Positions 1 through 8,365 of a DNA stretch of 64,000 nt are shown here, in pieces (within the stretch, counting starts at the first letter, position 1; every line of letters begins with the position of its first letter). The notes beneath the pieces were generated by a model. The model was not told where the DNA came from. It worked only from the letters and a program-made list of their open reading frames with translations, and searched no databases. This stretch comes from Hyphomicrobium sp. CS1BSMeth3 (GTDB lineage Bacteria; Pseudomonadota; Alphaproteobacteria; Rhizobiales; Hyphomicrobiaceae): assembly GCF_900117415.1 (NCBI RefSeq), contig NZ_FPEI01000004.1, positions 1-64,000 of the forward strand. Reading direction: 5' to 3'. The translations under genes and the position numbers were made by a program.

Positions 1-106
1 CGAGGTCGGCGCAGCAGTTACCACCGAGGTCGGCGGCAGACGCGGGGCCCATACCCACGATCAGCGCGGCGACGGCGGCCATCGAAATGCGACTGAGTGT
101 CGTCAT
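1..106 (-). CDS. Outer-membrane porin, N-terminal fragment (runs off the window)
   Basis: Only the first 35 codons are present, read leftwards from an ATG at 104-106. They encode a Sec signal peptide ending in ASA, followed by a mature start ADLGGNCCADL. That Cys-Cys N-terminus is a hallmark I know from Rhizobiales general porins, where it precedes a short coiled coil and a 16-strand barrel. A GGGGG ribosome-binding site lies six bases upstream of the start. The rest of the gene is outside the window, so pore specificity cannot be judged. Identification rests on one short motif plus the signal peptide. Confidence 0.75.
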   Translation of the reverse strand, partial: MTTLSRISMAAVAALIVGMGPASAADLGGNCCADL

Positions 107-878
107 CGATCCCCCATTCATAGTTCAAGTGCTCCATTTCCTATGCTTCCAGCGCGGAAGCAGAGTGCGCAGCCCGGCGGCTGGCTGTTCACGCTCCTTC
201 GGGGCCGCACGCACGCGCCTCAAGCGCACGCCGTCACGAGGGAACGCGTTCGACTACGCAGAACTTGGACTGGATACGCGGTCTGCGGCAGGACCCTTAG
301 GCGCCGGGCTTGCTTCCTGCGCTGCGATCAACTCAACGTGGATTGACCACGTTACCGACCGCATTCCTGAGACCTCGACTGGAGGACTCGCCGCACGACT
401 CGACTTGATGCTTGACCATTATGTTTCGGCGTGTGCGCGGTCTAACAACCTGGGGTTGAAAGCTGCTCGGCGGCGCGGTGCGGCGTTCGTAATGAGTCAC
501 ATTGTGGCCTGAACGACACGCATTTCGTGGACGCACGCTGTTGAATTCTCACCAACAAGTTAATGGCAGCGGATTTCATGAACATTGATCGCCATGCCGA
601 AAGCGAAGGCGCAATAGGTGTGGGAACCTTCGTTGCCCGGAGCGCGATTTGCAGGTGTCGCGTGGTTGGCGGAAGAGCAGCAATGAACACCTGACCACTG
701 GCCAAAGCAATCGCCCTGTTGCATCCTTGCCGACGCTTGCGCACTGCCTCCGCGATCCGACATATGGCTTAGCGAGAAGAGCCGCTCACGAGCGGCTTTG
801 GCCAACTCGACGATCACGCGCGCGTGCCTCGGTCCAATCCACGGCCCAATTCACGGCCATGCCGAAACCAGAACCGAC
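107..878. other. Intergenic region between the porin and sodB
   Basis: About 770 bases between the divergent porin and superoxide dismutase genes. Open frames here have no recognisable protein features, no convincing ribosome-binding sites and no family resemblance. I see no tRNA, no clear terminator and no repeat. It presumably holds the promoters of both flanking genes, but I could not pick a convincing -35/-10 pair. Confidence 0.5.
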
Positions 879-891
879 AGGAGACCAAACA

Positions 892-1485
892 ATGACCTTC
901 AAGCTGCCCGATCTCCCCTACGCTTACGATGCGCTCCTGCCCTACATGTCGAAGGAAACGCTGGAGTTCCATCACGACAAGCATCACCTCGCCTACGTCG
1001 ACAACGGCAATAAGTTCGCCGGTCCCGGCACGAAGTACGAAGGCAAGAGCATCGAGGATATCTGCAAGGAAGCGTTCGCCGCCAAGGACGCGCCGGTCAT
1101 CAACAACATCGGCCAGCACTACAATCACATCCACTTCTGGAAGTGGATGAAAAAGGGCGGTGGCGGCAAGAAGCTGCCCGCCAAGGTGCAGAAGCTCGTG
1201 GACGAGATCGGCGGCTTCGACAAGGTGCGCGCCGACTTCATCGCAGCCGGCGTCGGCCAGTTCGGCTCGGGCTGGGCGTGGCTTGCGGTCAAGAACGGCA
1301 AGCTCGAAGTTCAGAAGACGCCGAACGGCGAGAACCCGCTCATGCACGGCGCGAAGCCGATTCTCGGCGTCGATGTGTGGGAGCACAGCTACTACATCGA
1401 CTATCGCAATGCGCGCCCGAAGTATCTCGAGGCCTGGTTCGACAATCTGGTCAACTGGGAGCACGTGGAAGAGATGCTCGGCTAG
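892..1485 (+). CDS. sodB: Superoxide dismutase, Fe type
   Basis: A 197-residue cytoplasmic enzyme that dismutates superoxide to oxygen and hydrogen peroxide. The N-terminal hairpin domain carries His27 (in FHHDKHH) and His79 (in YNHIHFW). The C-terminal alpha/beta domain carries Asp161 and His165 (in DVWEHSYY); together these are the four metal ligands. Gln75, just before YNH, is the Fe-type hallmark. The frame is open much further upstream, but the ATG at 892 is preceded by AGGAG and matches the family start. A strong terminator follows 58 bases after the stop, so the gene is probably monocistronic. Confidence 0.95.
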   Translation: MTFKLPDLPYAYDALLPYMSKETLEFHHDKHHLAYVDNGNKFAGPGTKYEGKSIEDICKEAFAAKDAPVINNIGQHYNHIHFWKWMKKGGGGKKLPAKVQKLVDEIGGFDKVRADFIAAGVGQFGSGWAWLAVKNGKLEVQKTPNGENPLMHGAKPILGVDVWEHSYYIDYRNARPKYLEAWFDNLVNWEHVEEMLG

Positions 1486-1543
1486 AGCAACGGACTTGAA
1501 ATTCGCCGCCGCTTTAGGCCCACTGAGCGGAGATAAAATAGAA

Positions 1544-1577
1544 AAGGCCCCGTCCAACGACGGGGCCTTGTTCTTTC
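1544..1577 (+). terminator. Rho-independent terminator after sodB (bidirectional)
   Basis: A perfect 10-bp GC-rich stem (1544-1553 with 1560-1569), loop CCAACG, followed by GTTCTTT. Read on the minus strand the stem is followed by CTATTTTATC, so it can also end the convergent bactofilin transcript. Confidence 0.9.
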
Positions 1578-1601
1578 AGAGGAATTCGAAGAGCACGCGC
1601 C

Positions 1602-2153
1602 TCAAGATCCGGTCGCGCCATCGGTGAGGTCAGGCTTGAGCTCATCGGCATTCTGCGCGCGGCGCACGCGGCCCTCGAGCTGGGCGCCTTCGTCCACGGT
1701 CAGCGTCTGGTGGTGCACGTCGCCCTCGACCTTGGCACCCGACTCGAGCAGCACCCTCACGCCGCGTATGGTGCCCATGATCGAGCCGAAGACGGTGATC
1801 GTCTCGGCCGAGACGACTCCAGTGACCTTGCCGACATCGCCGATGATGACCTCGGTGCCGACCACGTCACCCTGGATCTCGCCTTCGACGCGGATCTTGC
1901 CTTTCGAGATGATGCGCAGTCCCTGGCCGATGATCGTGAGATCCTGGCCAATGATCGAGATGCCGCTGCCCGAGCCGTCGTTGACTGGCCCAGTCGGGAT
2001 CACGGCCTCCGCAGTGCTGTAGTGATGCTGCGTTGGCGGCGGCTCGCTTGGCCCCCGCGCAGTCGCCGGCGACAGCGTCTGGAGCCGCAGAGCATCGATC
2101 CGCTGCGGCTCGGCGGACGCTTTGGGTGAGGTCGAACCATTACGCGTGAACAT
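1602..2153 (-). CDS. Bactofilin (polymer-forming cytoskeletal protein)
   Basis: A 183-residue protein. Residues 1-60 are a Pro/Ser-rich, probably disordered leader. About residues 60-165 are short beta repeats with a regular hydrophobic/glycine pattern (SIIGQDLTIIGQ, IRVEGEIQGDV, TVFGSIMGTI), typical of the bactofilin beta-helix. Bactofilins polymerise without nucleotide and scaffold cell-wall or envelope enzymes. The frame is open upstream to 2357, but the ATG at 2153 has GGGGGAG before it and gives a normal-length protein. It faces sodB across a shared terminator. No M23 peptidase, a common partner, is adjacent. Confidence 0.85.
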   Translation of the reverse strand: MFTRNGSTSPKASAEPQRIDALRLQTLSPATARGPSEPPPTQHHYSTAEAVIPTGPVNDGSGSGISIIGQDLTIIGQGLRIISKGKIRVEGEIQGDVVGTEVIIGDVGKVTGVVSAETITVFGSIMGTIRGVRVLLESGAKVEGDVHHQTLTVDEGAQLEGRVRRAQNADELKPDLTDGATGS

Positions 2154-2419
2154 TTTTCTCCCCCGAGTTTGATAGCGACGATCACTCTGCCGCCGCGTCA
2201 AGCAAACATGGCGCCATGGTCGAAATGTGTCTTTACCAAGAGCATAAGTTGAAGGGTGCATGAACGCGCCGCGCGGCCCGAGAGGCATTTCGACTGCCGA
2301 TCTGCCATCCGGGCGCCTGCATTGACGCCACGCCGGGCCACTGCAAATCTGAGGCACCCTGCGCTCATGCCGAGCGCCAAAATCGCCGACAAATCACCGT
2401 GTCACGGAGAGAAAACGCC

Positions 2420-3226
2420 ATGGATTTCAGCGGGCAAGTTGCCGTCGTCACCGGCGCCGCCAACGGTATCGGCCGCGCCGCCGCCCTCGCCTTCGCAGCT
2501 CGCGGCGCGAAAGTCGTTGCCGTCGACCGTGATGGCGCAGGTGCCGAGAAGCTCGCGCAGGAGATCCGAGAGAAGGGCGGGACGGCTCTGGCGGTCGCCG
2601 CCGACGTCACCAAGTCGGCTGATGTCGCCCGCTACGTCAAGGCGGCCGTTGATGCTTATGGTCAGATTGACTGCTTCTTCAACAACGCTGGCATCGAGGG
2701 CAAGGTGATGCCGATTGCGGAATACGACGAGGCGGTTTTCGACGCCGTCATCGGCGTCAATCTCAGGGGCGTATTCCTGGGCCTCAGGCACGTTCTTCCT
2801 GTGATGATTGCGAAAGGCCGCGGCGCGATCGTCAACACGGCCTCCGTGGCCGGTATCACAGGCACGCCCGGCCTCGCCCCCTACGTGGCCTCCAAGCATG
2901 GCGTCATCGGCCTCACCAAATCCGTCTCGGGCGAGGTCGCGCGCCAGGGCATCCGCGTGAACGCCGTCTGCCCTGGGCCGGTGGATACGCGGATGATCCA
3001 CTCCATCGAGGCGATGATCAATCCAGGCGACGCGGAGGCAGTAAGCGCGCGCTATCAATCCTCTATCCCCATGGGCCGCTATGCCACAGTGGACGAAATC
3101 GCGAGCACCGTGCTGTTCCTCTGCTCCGACTTTGCCAGCGGCATCACGGGCGCACAGTACGTCGTGGACGGGGGGCGCACCGCAACTGGCGGTGCCGCCA
3201 CCACCGTCGGCTCGCCGCGAAACTGA
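2420..3226 (+). CDS. SDR-family oxidoreductase
   Basis: A 268-residue classical short-chain dehydrogenase/reductase. The nucleotide-binding motif TGAANGIG is at 11-18, NNAG at 88-91, and the catalytic Ser142-Tyr155-Lys159 triad is intact. Asp36 after beta-2 suggests NAD(H) preference. The C-terminal end YVVDGG is typical of the glucose-dehydrogenase/FabG-like subgroup; the true substrate cannot be told. The start at 2420 is chosen because ACGGAGAG lies upstream and the protein aligns from MDFSGQ. A hairpin without a T-run follows the stop. It appears to stand alone. Confidence 0.88.
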   Translation: MDFSGQVAVVTGAANGIGRAAALAFAARGAKVVAVDRDGAGAEKLAQEIREKGGTALAVAADVTKSADVARYVKAAVDAYGQIDCFFNNAGIEGKVMPIAEYDEAVFDAVIGVNLRGVFLGLRHVLPVMIAKGRGAIVNTASVAGITGTPGLAPYVASKHGVIGLTKSVSGEVARQGIRVNAVCPGPVDTRMIHSIEAMINPGDAEAVSARYQSSIPMGRYATVDEIASTVLFLCSDFASGITGAQYVVDGGRTATGGAATTVGSPRN

Positions 3227-3266
3227 GGCCACAGGGCCTTCGGCAGCGCATCCCATCCCTGTGGCC
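3227..3266 (+). other. Hairpin directly after the SDR gene
   Basis: A perfect 10-bp inverted repeat (3227-3236 with 3257-3266, GGCCACAGGG) with a 20-base loop begins at the base after the stop codon. No T-tract follows, so it is more likely a 3'-end stabilising or Rho-dependent structure. The remaining bases to 3593 (about 330) hold no gene that I can see. Confidence 0.5.
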
Positions 3267-3593
3267 GGGCGGGCACCCTCAGGGACGGGGGAGCCGTATT
3301 TCAGTGTAAAGCGCGACCAAAGGCGCACCATTGAATGTTGCATCGCCGCACCGGTTTTGGCATGGTCCGCCCGCTAAAACCCGACCGGGAGGCGTACTGA
3401 CGGCGGGAGCCGGCGCTGCCCACCGGGCGGCGTCACAGTATCTTTCCTTGCATCGTGCCGGCAGGCCCAGCGGTGGCCGTCACGCTGCGGGGTCTTTGCT
3501 TTGTCTGCGCCGTGCGAACTTGGTGGTCACACCATGGCCGCACGCACTCCAAGCCCTGAAGGGGGCATCTGACCAACGGGGAGCACTCTACCC

Positions 3594-5732
3594 ATGCAGT
3601 CCATCTTGTGGGCCATCATCATCTGTGGCCTGCTTTCGATTGCCTATGGCGCGCTGACGATCCGCGCCGTCATGGCGTCGGATGCCGGCAACGCGCGCAT
3701 GCAGGAGATCGCCGGCGCTATTCAGGAAGGCGCTCAGGCCTACCTCACGCGCCAGTACCAGACGATCGCCATTGCGGGCGTTCCCATCTTCATCATCGTC
3801 GGACTGCTGCTCGGCTGGCTCGTCGCCATCGGCTTCCTGATCGGCGCTGTGCTCTCCGGCCTCGCCGGATTTGTCGGCATGCACGTCTCGGTACGCGCCA
3901 ACGTCCGTACGGCCCAGGCATCGACGGTCTCGCTCGCCGATGGCCTCTCGATGGCCTTCCGCTCAGGCGCCGTGACCGGCCTCCTCGTCGCCGGTCTCGC
4001 GCTCCTCGGCGTTGTCGTCTACTACGGCATTCTGACCGGCGTGATGGGCTACAGCACGACCAGCCGCACGGTGATCGACTCGCTCGTCGCGCTCGGTTTC
4101 GGCGCCTCGCTCATCTCGATCTTCGCCCGTCTCGGCGGCGGCATCTTCACGAAGGGCGCCGACGTCGGTGGTGACCTCGTCGGCAAAGTCGAGGCCGGCA
4201 TCCCCGAGGACGATCCGCGCAATCCCGCGACGATCGCCGACAACGTCGGTGACAACGTCGGTGACTGCGCCGGCATGGCCGCCGACCTCTTCGAGACCTA
4301 CGCGGTGACCGTCGTCGCCACCATGGTGCTCGCCGCGATCTACTTCGTGGGCCAGCCCATCGTCGGCACGCTCATGATCTATCCGCTGGCCATCTGCGGC
4401 GTCTGCGTCGTCACGTCCATCATCGGCACGTACTTCGTCCGCCTCGGCGCTAACCAGTCGATCATGGGCGCCCTCTACAAGGGCATCATTGCGACGGGCG
4501 TGCTCTCGCTGATCGTCCTCTACCCGCTCACCGAGTACCTGCTCGGCATGGGCACGGTCTTCAAGACCACGAGCGGCTTCACCTTCACCGGCATGGACCT
4601 CTTCTGGTGCGGCGCGGTCGGCCTCGTCGTGACGGCGGCCATCATCGTCGTGACCGAGTACTACACGGGCATCGGCTATCGCCCCGTGCGCTCGATCAGC
4701 CAGGCGTCCGTGACCGGCCACGGCACGAACGTCATCCAGGGCCTCGCGGTCAGCCTCGAAGCCACGGCGCTCCCGGCGCTCATCATCGTCGCCGGCATCA
4801 TCGTCACCTTCAAGCTCGCCGGTCTCTTCGGCATCGCGATCGCGGTCACGACCATGCTCGCGCTCGCCGGCATGGTCGTCGCGCTCGATGCCTTCGGTCC
4901 TGTCACCGACAACGCCGGCGGCATCGCCGAGATGGCGGGCCTGCCGAAGGAGATCCGCCGCACGACCGACGCGCTCGACGCCGTCGGCAACACGACCAAA
5001 GCTGTCACCAAGGGCTACGCGATCGGCTCGGCCGGTCTCGGCGCGCTGGTGCTCTTCGCGGCCTACAATGAAGACCTCAAGTACTTCATCAGTCAGGCCA
5101 AGCCCGGATCGATGTTCCACAACCTGACGGTCGACTTCTCGCTGTCGAACCCGTACGTCGTCGTCGGCCTGCTGTTCGGCGGCCTGCTGCCCTACCTCTT
5201 CGGCGGCATCGCGATGACGGCGGTCGGTCGCGCGGCCTCCTCGATCGTCGAGGAAGTGCGTCGCCAGTTCAAGGAGAAGCCGGGCATCATGAAGGGCACC
5301 GAGAAGCCCGACTATGCCCGCGCCGTCGACATGCTGACGCGCGCCGCGATCAAGGAAATGATCGTGCCGTCGCTGCTGCCCGTTCTCTCGCCGATCGTCT
5401 GCTTCTTCGTCGTGAAGTGGATTGCCGGCACGGGCAATGCCTTCGCGGCGCTCGGCGCCATGCTGCTCGGTGTGATCGTGACCGGCCTCTTCGTCGCCAT
5501 CTCGATGACGGCCGGCGGCGGCGCCTGGGACAACGCCAAGAAGGCCTTCGAAGACGGCTTCGTCGACAAAGACGGCGTGAAGCACCTCAAGGGCTCCGAG
5601 GCGCACAAGGCCTCGGTCACGGGCGACACCGTCGGCGATCCCTACAAGGACACTGCCGGCCCGGCCGTGAACCCGATGATCAAGATCACCAACATCGTGG
5701 CTCTGCTGCTGCTGGCGATCCTGGCGCATTAA
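3594..5732 (+). CDS. hppA: Membrane-bound K+-independent H+-translocating pyrophosphatase
   Basis: A 712-residue integral inner-membrane pump, about 16 helices, that couples hydrolysis of pyrophosphate to proton translocation. The substrate site is plain: [11 protein letters not shown] around residues 190-200, the Asp-rich [12 protein letters not shown] segment shortly after, and a second acidic cluster, [15 protein letters not shown], near the C-terminus. The motif GNTTKA (465-470) has Lys469, the determinant of the K+-independent class; K+-dependent enzymes carry Ala there. Length is normal for the family. GGGGAG precedes the ATG. The 3' end abuts the 84-bp tandem repeat at 5747. Confidence 0.96.
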   Translation: MQSILWAIIICGLLSIAYGALTIRAVMASDAGNARMQEIAGAIQEGAQAYLTRQYQTIAIAGVPIFIIVGLLLGWLVAIGFLIGAVLSGLAGFVGMHVSVRANVRTAQASTVSLADGLSMAFRSGAVTGLLVAGLALLGVVVYYGILTGVMGYSTTSRTVIDSLVALGFGASLISIFARLGGGIFTKGADVGGDLVGKVEAGIPEDDPRNPATIADNVGDNVGDCAGMAADLFETYAVTVVATMVLAAIYFVGQPIVGTLMIYPLAICGVCVVTSIIGTYFVRLGANQSIMGALYKGIIATGVLSLIVLYPLTEYLLGMGTVFKTTSGFTFTGMDLFWCGAVGLVVTAAIIVVTEYYTGIGYRPVRSISQASVTGHGTNVIQGLAVSLEATALPALIIVAGIIVTFKLAGLFGIAIAVTTMLALAGMVVALDAFGPVTDNAGGIAEMAGLPKEIRRTTDALDAVGNTTKAVTKGYAIGSAGLGALVLFAAYNEDLKYFISQAKPGSMFHNLTVDFSLSNPYVVVGLLFGGLLPYLFGGIAMTAVGRAASSIVEEVRRQFKEKPGIMKGTEKPDYARAVDMLTRAAIKEMIVPSLLPVLSPIVCFFVVKWIAGTGNAFAALGAMLLGVIVTGLFVAISMTAGGGAWDNAKKAFEDGFVDKDGVKHLKGSEAHKASVTGDTVGDPYKDTAGPAVNPMIKITNIVALLLLAILAH

Positions 5733-5746
5733 TTGGTTTGCCGCCG

Positions 5747-5975
5747 CCTGCCGGGAAGAGGTGCTTCGCCTTCTTCCGTGGTGCTATGGCGGCGGCGGCC
5801 AGAAGGACAGGGCGCCATATGTGGCGTCCGCCTGCCGGGAAGAGGTGCTTCGCCTTCTTCCGTGGTGCTATGGCGGCGGCGGCCAGAAGGACAGGGCGCC
5901 ATATGTGGCGTCCGCCTGCCGGGAAGAGGTGCTTCGCCTTCTTCTCGTGCGGTAGGCCCGCAGCGGCCACACCTG
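5747..5975 (+). repeat. 84-bp tandem repeat (family A), about 2.7 units
   Basis: Two nearly identical 84-bp units (starting 5747 and 5831) plus a third truncated unit starting at 5915. Each begins CCTGCCGGGAAGAGGTGCTT and contains the palindrome CGCCATATGTGGCG near its end. Because 84 is a multiple of three, an open frame runs through with a 28-residue repeat; it has no ribosome-binding site and I treat it as non-coding. The core GGGAAGRGGTGCTTCGC recurs at 6.7, 11.9 and 58.4-59.0 kb. It starts 15 bases after the hppA stop. Bases 5976-6168 hold no gene. Confidence 0.85.
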
Positions 5976-6168
5976 GACGATAAAAGCGCGGCGCTCGAAA
6001 GGGCGCCGCGTTTTGCTTTGGCCCGTCATGCCCGCTGGGCGAACGGGGCTGATTTTCTTTTTGCGCGGCGACCCACATGAGGTGTTATCGCTGTCAGCGA
6101 GCGATCATCGCCCCTCCCCTTTGCCTTCTATGGCGATAGGGAACAACGGCGCCATTCTGGGAATGATC

Positions 6169-6633
6169 ATGAACACCCCCATGAACTTCACGCCCAAGGA
6201 TCCGAGCTTCGACGCGCGCGTGCGGGCGAGCTTCGCGCGCCAGAAGGTCATGGCGACGCTCGGCATCACCATCAAATCGATGCAGCCCGGCGAGATCGAG
6301 TTGGAGATGCCCTATTCGGCTGAGCTGACGCAGCAGCACGGCTTCATTCATGCCGGTATTCTCTCGGTAGCGCTCGACAGTGCCTGCGGATACGCAGCCT
6401 TCTCGCTCATGCCGGCGGATGTCGCGGTCCTCACCGTCGAGTTCAAGACGAATCTGCTCGCGCCGGCCGCAGGCTCGCGCTTCGTCTTCCGCGCGCGCGT
6501 GATCAAGCCGGGCCGCACGCTCACCATCTGCGAGGCTCAGGCATTTGCGCATGATGGCGGCAGCGAAAAGCTGATCGCCACGATGACCGGCACGCTGATG
6601 GCCGTGCAGAAGCGCGGTGGAATAAGTCAATAA
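6169..6633 (+). CDS. PaaI-family hotdog-fold thioesterase
   Basis: A 154-residue single hotdog domain. The long central helix and active-site loop are seen as QQHGFIHAG followed by LDSACGYAA, matching the PaaI/YbgC-like HGG-type thioesterases that hydrolyse acyl-CoA thioesters, usually as tetramers. The beta strands VAVLTVEFKTNLLAPA and RFVFRARVIKPGRTL follow as expected. Of several in-frame ATGs I favour 6169, which has GGGA six bases upstream; 6181 is possible. Repeat families B and A follow the stop, in inverted orientation. Confidence 0.85.
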   Translation: MNTPMNFTPKDPSFDARVRASFARQKVMATLGITIKSMQPGEIELEMPYSAELTQQHGFIHAGILSVALDSACGYAAFSLMPADVAVLTVEFKTNLLAPAAGSRFVFRARVIKPGRTLTICEAQAFAHDGGSEKLIATMTGTLMAVQKRGGISQ

Positions 6634-6705
6634 AGACGGGCGGGTCCAGGAGGGTGCCCCTCGTCGTGTCGAAGACGCGCCTCCGGTACGGCGGAGCGCG
6701 GTCGC
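6631..6705 (-). repeat. Family B intergenic repeat, inverted copy
   Basis: Read on the minus strand this stretch has GCGCGTCTTCGACACGAC, a run of CCC-rich sequence, then CCCGTCTTTAT. The same order occurs at 11.65, 29.5, 29.75 and 59.6 kb. It begins at the thioesterase stop codon. Confidence 0.6.
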
Positions 6706-6730
6706 GGCAGACACCCAACCTGTCTGCAGG

Positions 6731-6791
6731 GCCGCCGCGGGCATAGCACCACGGAAGAAGGCGAAGCACCTCTTCCCAGCAGCCCGCGGCA
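6731..6791 (-). repeat. Family A repeat, single inverted copy
   Basis: Minus-strand reading gives GCCGCGGGCTGCTGGGAAG, AGGTGCTTCGCCTTCTTCC and a closing CCCGCGGCGGC arm, so the unit is a hairpin with GCCGCGGGC/GCCCGCGGC arms. It sits between two convergent genes, seven bases from the stop of the alcohol dehydrogenase. Confidence 0.8.
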
Positions 6792-6798
6792 AATAAAA

Positions 6799-7923
6799 TC
6801 AAGGCACGAGGATCATCCGCACGGTCCCGCCATCCGACAGCTTGTCGAAGCCCTCGTTGATCTCTTCGAGCTCGATGCGCTCGCTCATCAGGCGGTCCAC
6901 GGGCAGCAGCCCTTGCTGGTAGAGCGAGATGAAGCGCGGGATGTCGCGCGAGGGAATGCACGAGCCGACGTAGCTGCCTTTGATGGTGCGTTCCTCGGCA
7001 ACAAGGTGCGTTCCGGGCAGCGGCATGGTGTGCGTCGGATGGGGCAGGCTCGCGGTGACGGTGGTGCCGCCGCGCTTGGTGATCTTGTAGGCGAGTTCCA
7101 GTGCTTTGATGGAGCTCGCCATCTCGAAGGCGAAGTCGACGCCGCCACCAGTGATGTCCTTCACGTGCTCGACGACGTTGGGATCGCGCGCGTTGACGGT
7201 GTGCGTCGCGCCGAGCTGCTTGGCGAGCTTGAGCTTGTCATCGAGCATGTCGATGGCGACGACCTGCCGGCAACCGGAGAGCTTCGCGCCGAGCATGGAC
7301 ATGAGGCCGACCCCGCCGAGGCCGACGATGGCGGCCGTCGTGCCGGGCGGGACCTTCGCCGTGTTGATGACGGCGCCGGCGCCGGTGATGACCGCACAGC
7401 CGAAGAGCGCGGCTTCCTCGAAGGGCAGCGACTTGTCGATCTTGACGACACTGCAGCGCGAGACGACGGCATACTCCGAGAACGCCGAGACGCCGACGTG
7501 GTGATAGACGGTCTGGCCGTTGCGCGAGAGGCGCGTCACGTCGTTGAGCAGCTTGCCTGCGCCATTGGCCTTGAAGCCCGGCTCGCAGAGCGCGGGGCGG
7601 CCCTCCTGGCAGGGGGCGCAGCGGCCGCAGTTCGGCACGAAGACGAGAATGACGTGATCGCCGACGGCGAGGTCCTTCACGCCGGGGCCGAGCTCCATGA
7701 CCTCGCCGGCCGCCTCGTGACCGAGCACCATGGGCAGCGGGCGCGGGCGATCGCCATTGATGGTCGAAAGGTCGGAGTGACAGAGGCCCGCGGCGCGGAT
7801 GCGTACCAGGATCTCGTCCTCGCCCGGTGGGTCCAGGTCCAGCGTCTCGATGACGAGCGGCTTGGACACGGCGTAGGGGCGCGGCTTTTCCATCTCGTGG
7901 ATGACGGCGGCGCGGGTTTTCAT
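6799..7923 (-). CDS. Zinc-dependent alcohol dehydrogenase (MDR superfamily)
   Basis: A 374-residue medium-chain dehydrogenase/reductase. Catalytic zinc ligands Cys48 (LCHSD) and His69-Glu70 (GHE) are present, and the structural zinc lobe is intact at Cys99, Cys102, Cys105 and Cys113. A Rossmann motif GLGGVG lies near residue 200. It should oxidise an alcohol (or reduce an aldehyde) with NAD(P). The structural-zinc lobe places it with class III-like ADHs, but the formaldehyde-dehydrogenase sequence signature is not evident. The start at 7923 has AGGGAGAG upstream; the frame extends further but without support. Confidence 0.9.
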   Translation of the reverse strand: MKTRAAVIHEMEKPRPYAVSKPLVIETLDLDPPGEDEILVRIRAAGLCHSDLSTINGDRPRPLPMVLGHEAAGEVMELGPGVKDLAVGDHVILVFVPNCGRCAPCQEGRPALCEPGFKANGAGKLLNDVTRLSRNGQTVYHHVGVSAFSEYAVVSRCSVVKIDKSLPFEEAALFGCAVITGAGAVINTAKVPPGTTAAIVGLGGVGLMSMLGAKLSGCRQVVAIDMLDDKLKLAKQLGATHTVNARDPNVVEHVKDITGGGVDFAFEMASSIKALELAYKITKRGGTTVTASLPHPTHTMPLPGTHLVAEERTIKGSYVGSCIPSRDIPRFISLYQQGLLPVDRLMSERIELEEINEGFDKLSDGGTVRMILVP

Positions 7924-8074
7924 TGGGCTCTCCCTGGGCGAACGGTATGTCTGTTGCCAGGATGATAGTCGCCTGTGGCTAGCGGGCAACCGGTACTTGT
8001 CGCCTCCCTCCGGGCGCGGCATGATGCCGTGGCTGGTGGGATCTGTTTGGACCATTTACTTGGGGGATACGACG

Positions 8075-8323
8075 ATGCGGATGATGAAGATCGGACTTGC
8101 GGTAGCATTTGCGCTCGGCATGAGCGCGCCGGTGATGGCACAGCAGAGCGCGCCAAAGGCGAAGGCGCCTGTCGTGAAGGCTGGCAAGGGCGAGAAGGTT
8201 TGCCGTCACACGTTCCCGAGCGGTGAGAAGCGCGCGTGGGTGTGTAAGAAAGAAGAGCCGTGCTGCGCCTGGGACCTCATCAACTACGTGAAGTGCGGCT
8301 CGACCATCACGAAGTGCCTGTAA
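8075..8323 (+). CDS. Small secreted Cys-rich protein
   Basis: An 82-residue protein with a Sec signal peptide (MRMMKIGL..., cleavage after VMA at about residue 23). The Lys/Ala-rich linker is followed by a compact C-terminal domain with six cysteines, including a CC pair, enough for three disulfides. The family is not recognised. GGGGGA lies upstream of the ATG at 8075. It is divergent from the alcohol dehydrogenase and 42 bases ahead of the DUF1446 gene. A periplasmic location is inferred from the signal peptide. Confidence 0.75.
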   Translation: MRMMKIGLAVAFALGMSAPVMAQQSAPKAKAPVVKAGKGEKVCRHTFPSGEKRAWVCKKEEPCCAWDLINYVKCGSTITKCL

Positions 8324-8365
8324 GCTTTCCAGGCTGAAACGGGCACCACAATTCGGGAGGATGCC

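Noticed and set aside
3963-5729. A 588-codon open frame antisense to hppA
   Set aside because: It is His/Asp/Glu/Arg-rich shadow coding produced by GC-rich third positions of hppA; no ribosome-binding site, no family.
5733-6080. Open frame with a 28-residue protein repeat after hppA
   Set aside because: It exists only because the DNA repeat is 84 bp; there is no ribosome-binding site, and relatives of the repeat elsewhere have periods that break any frame.
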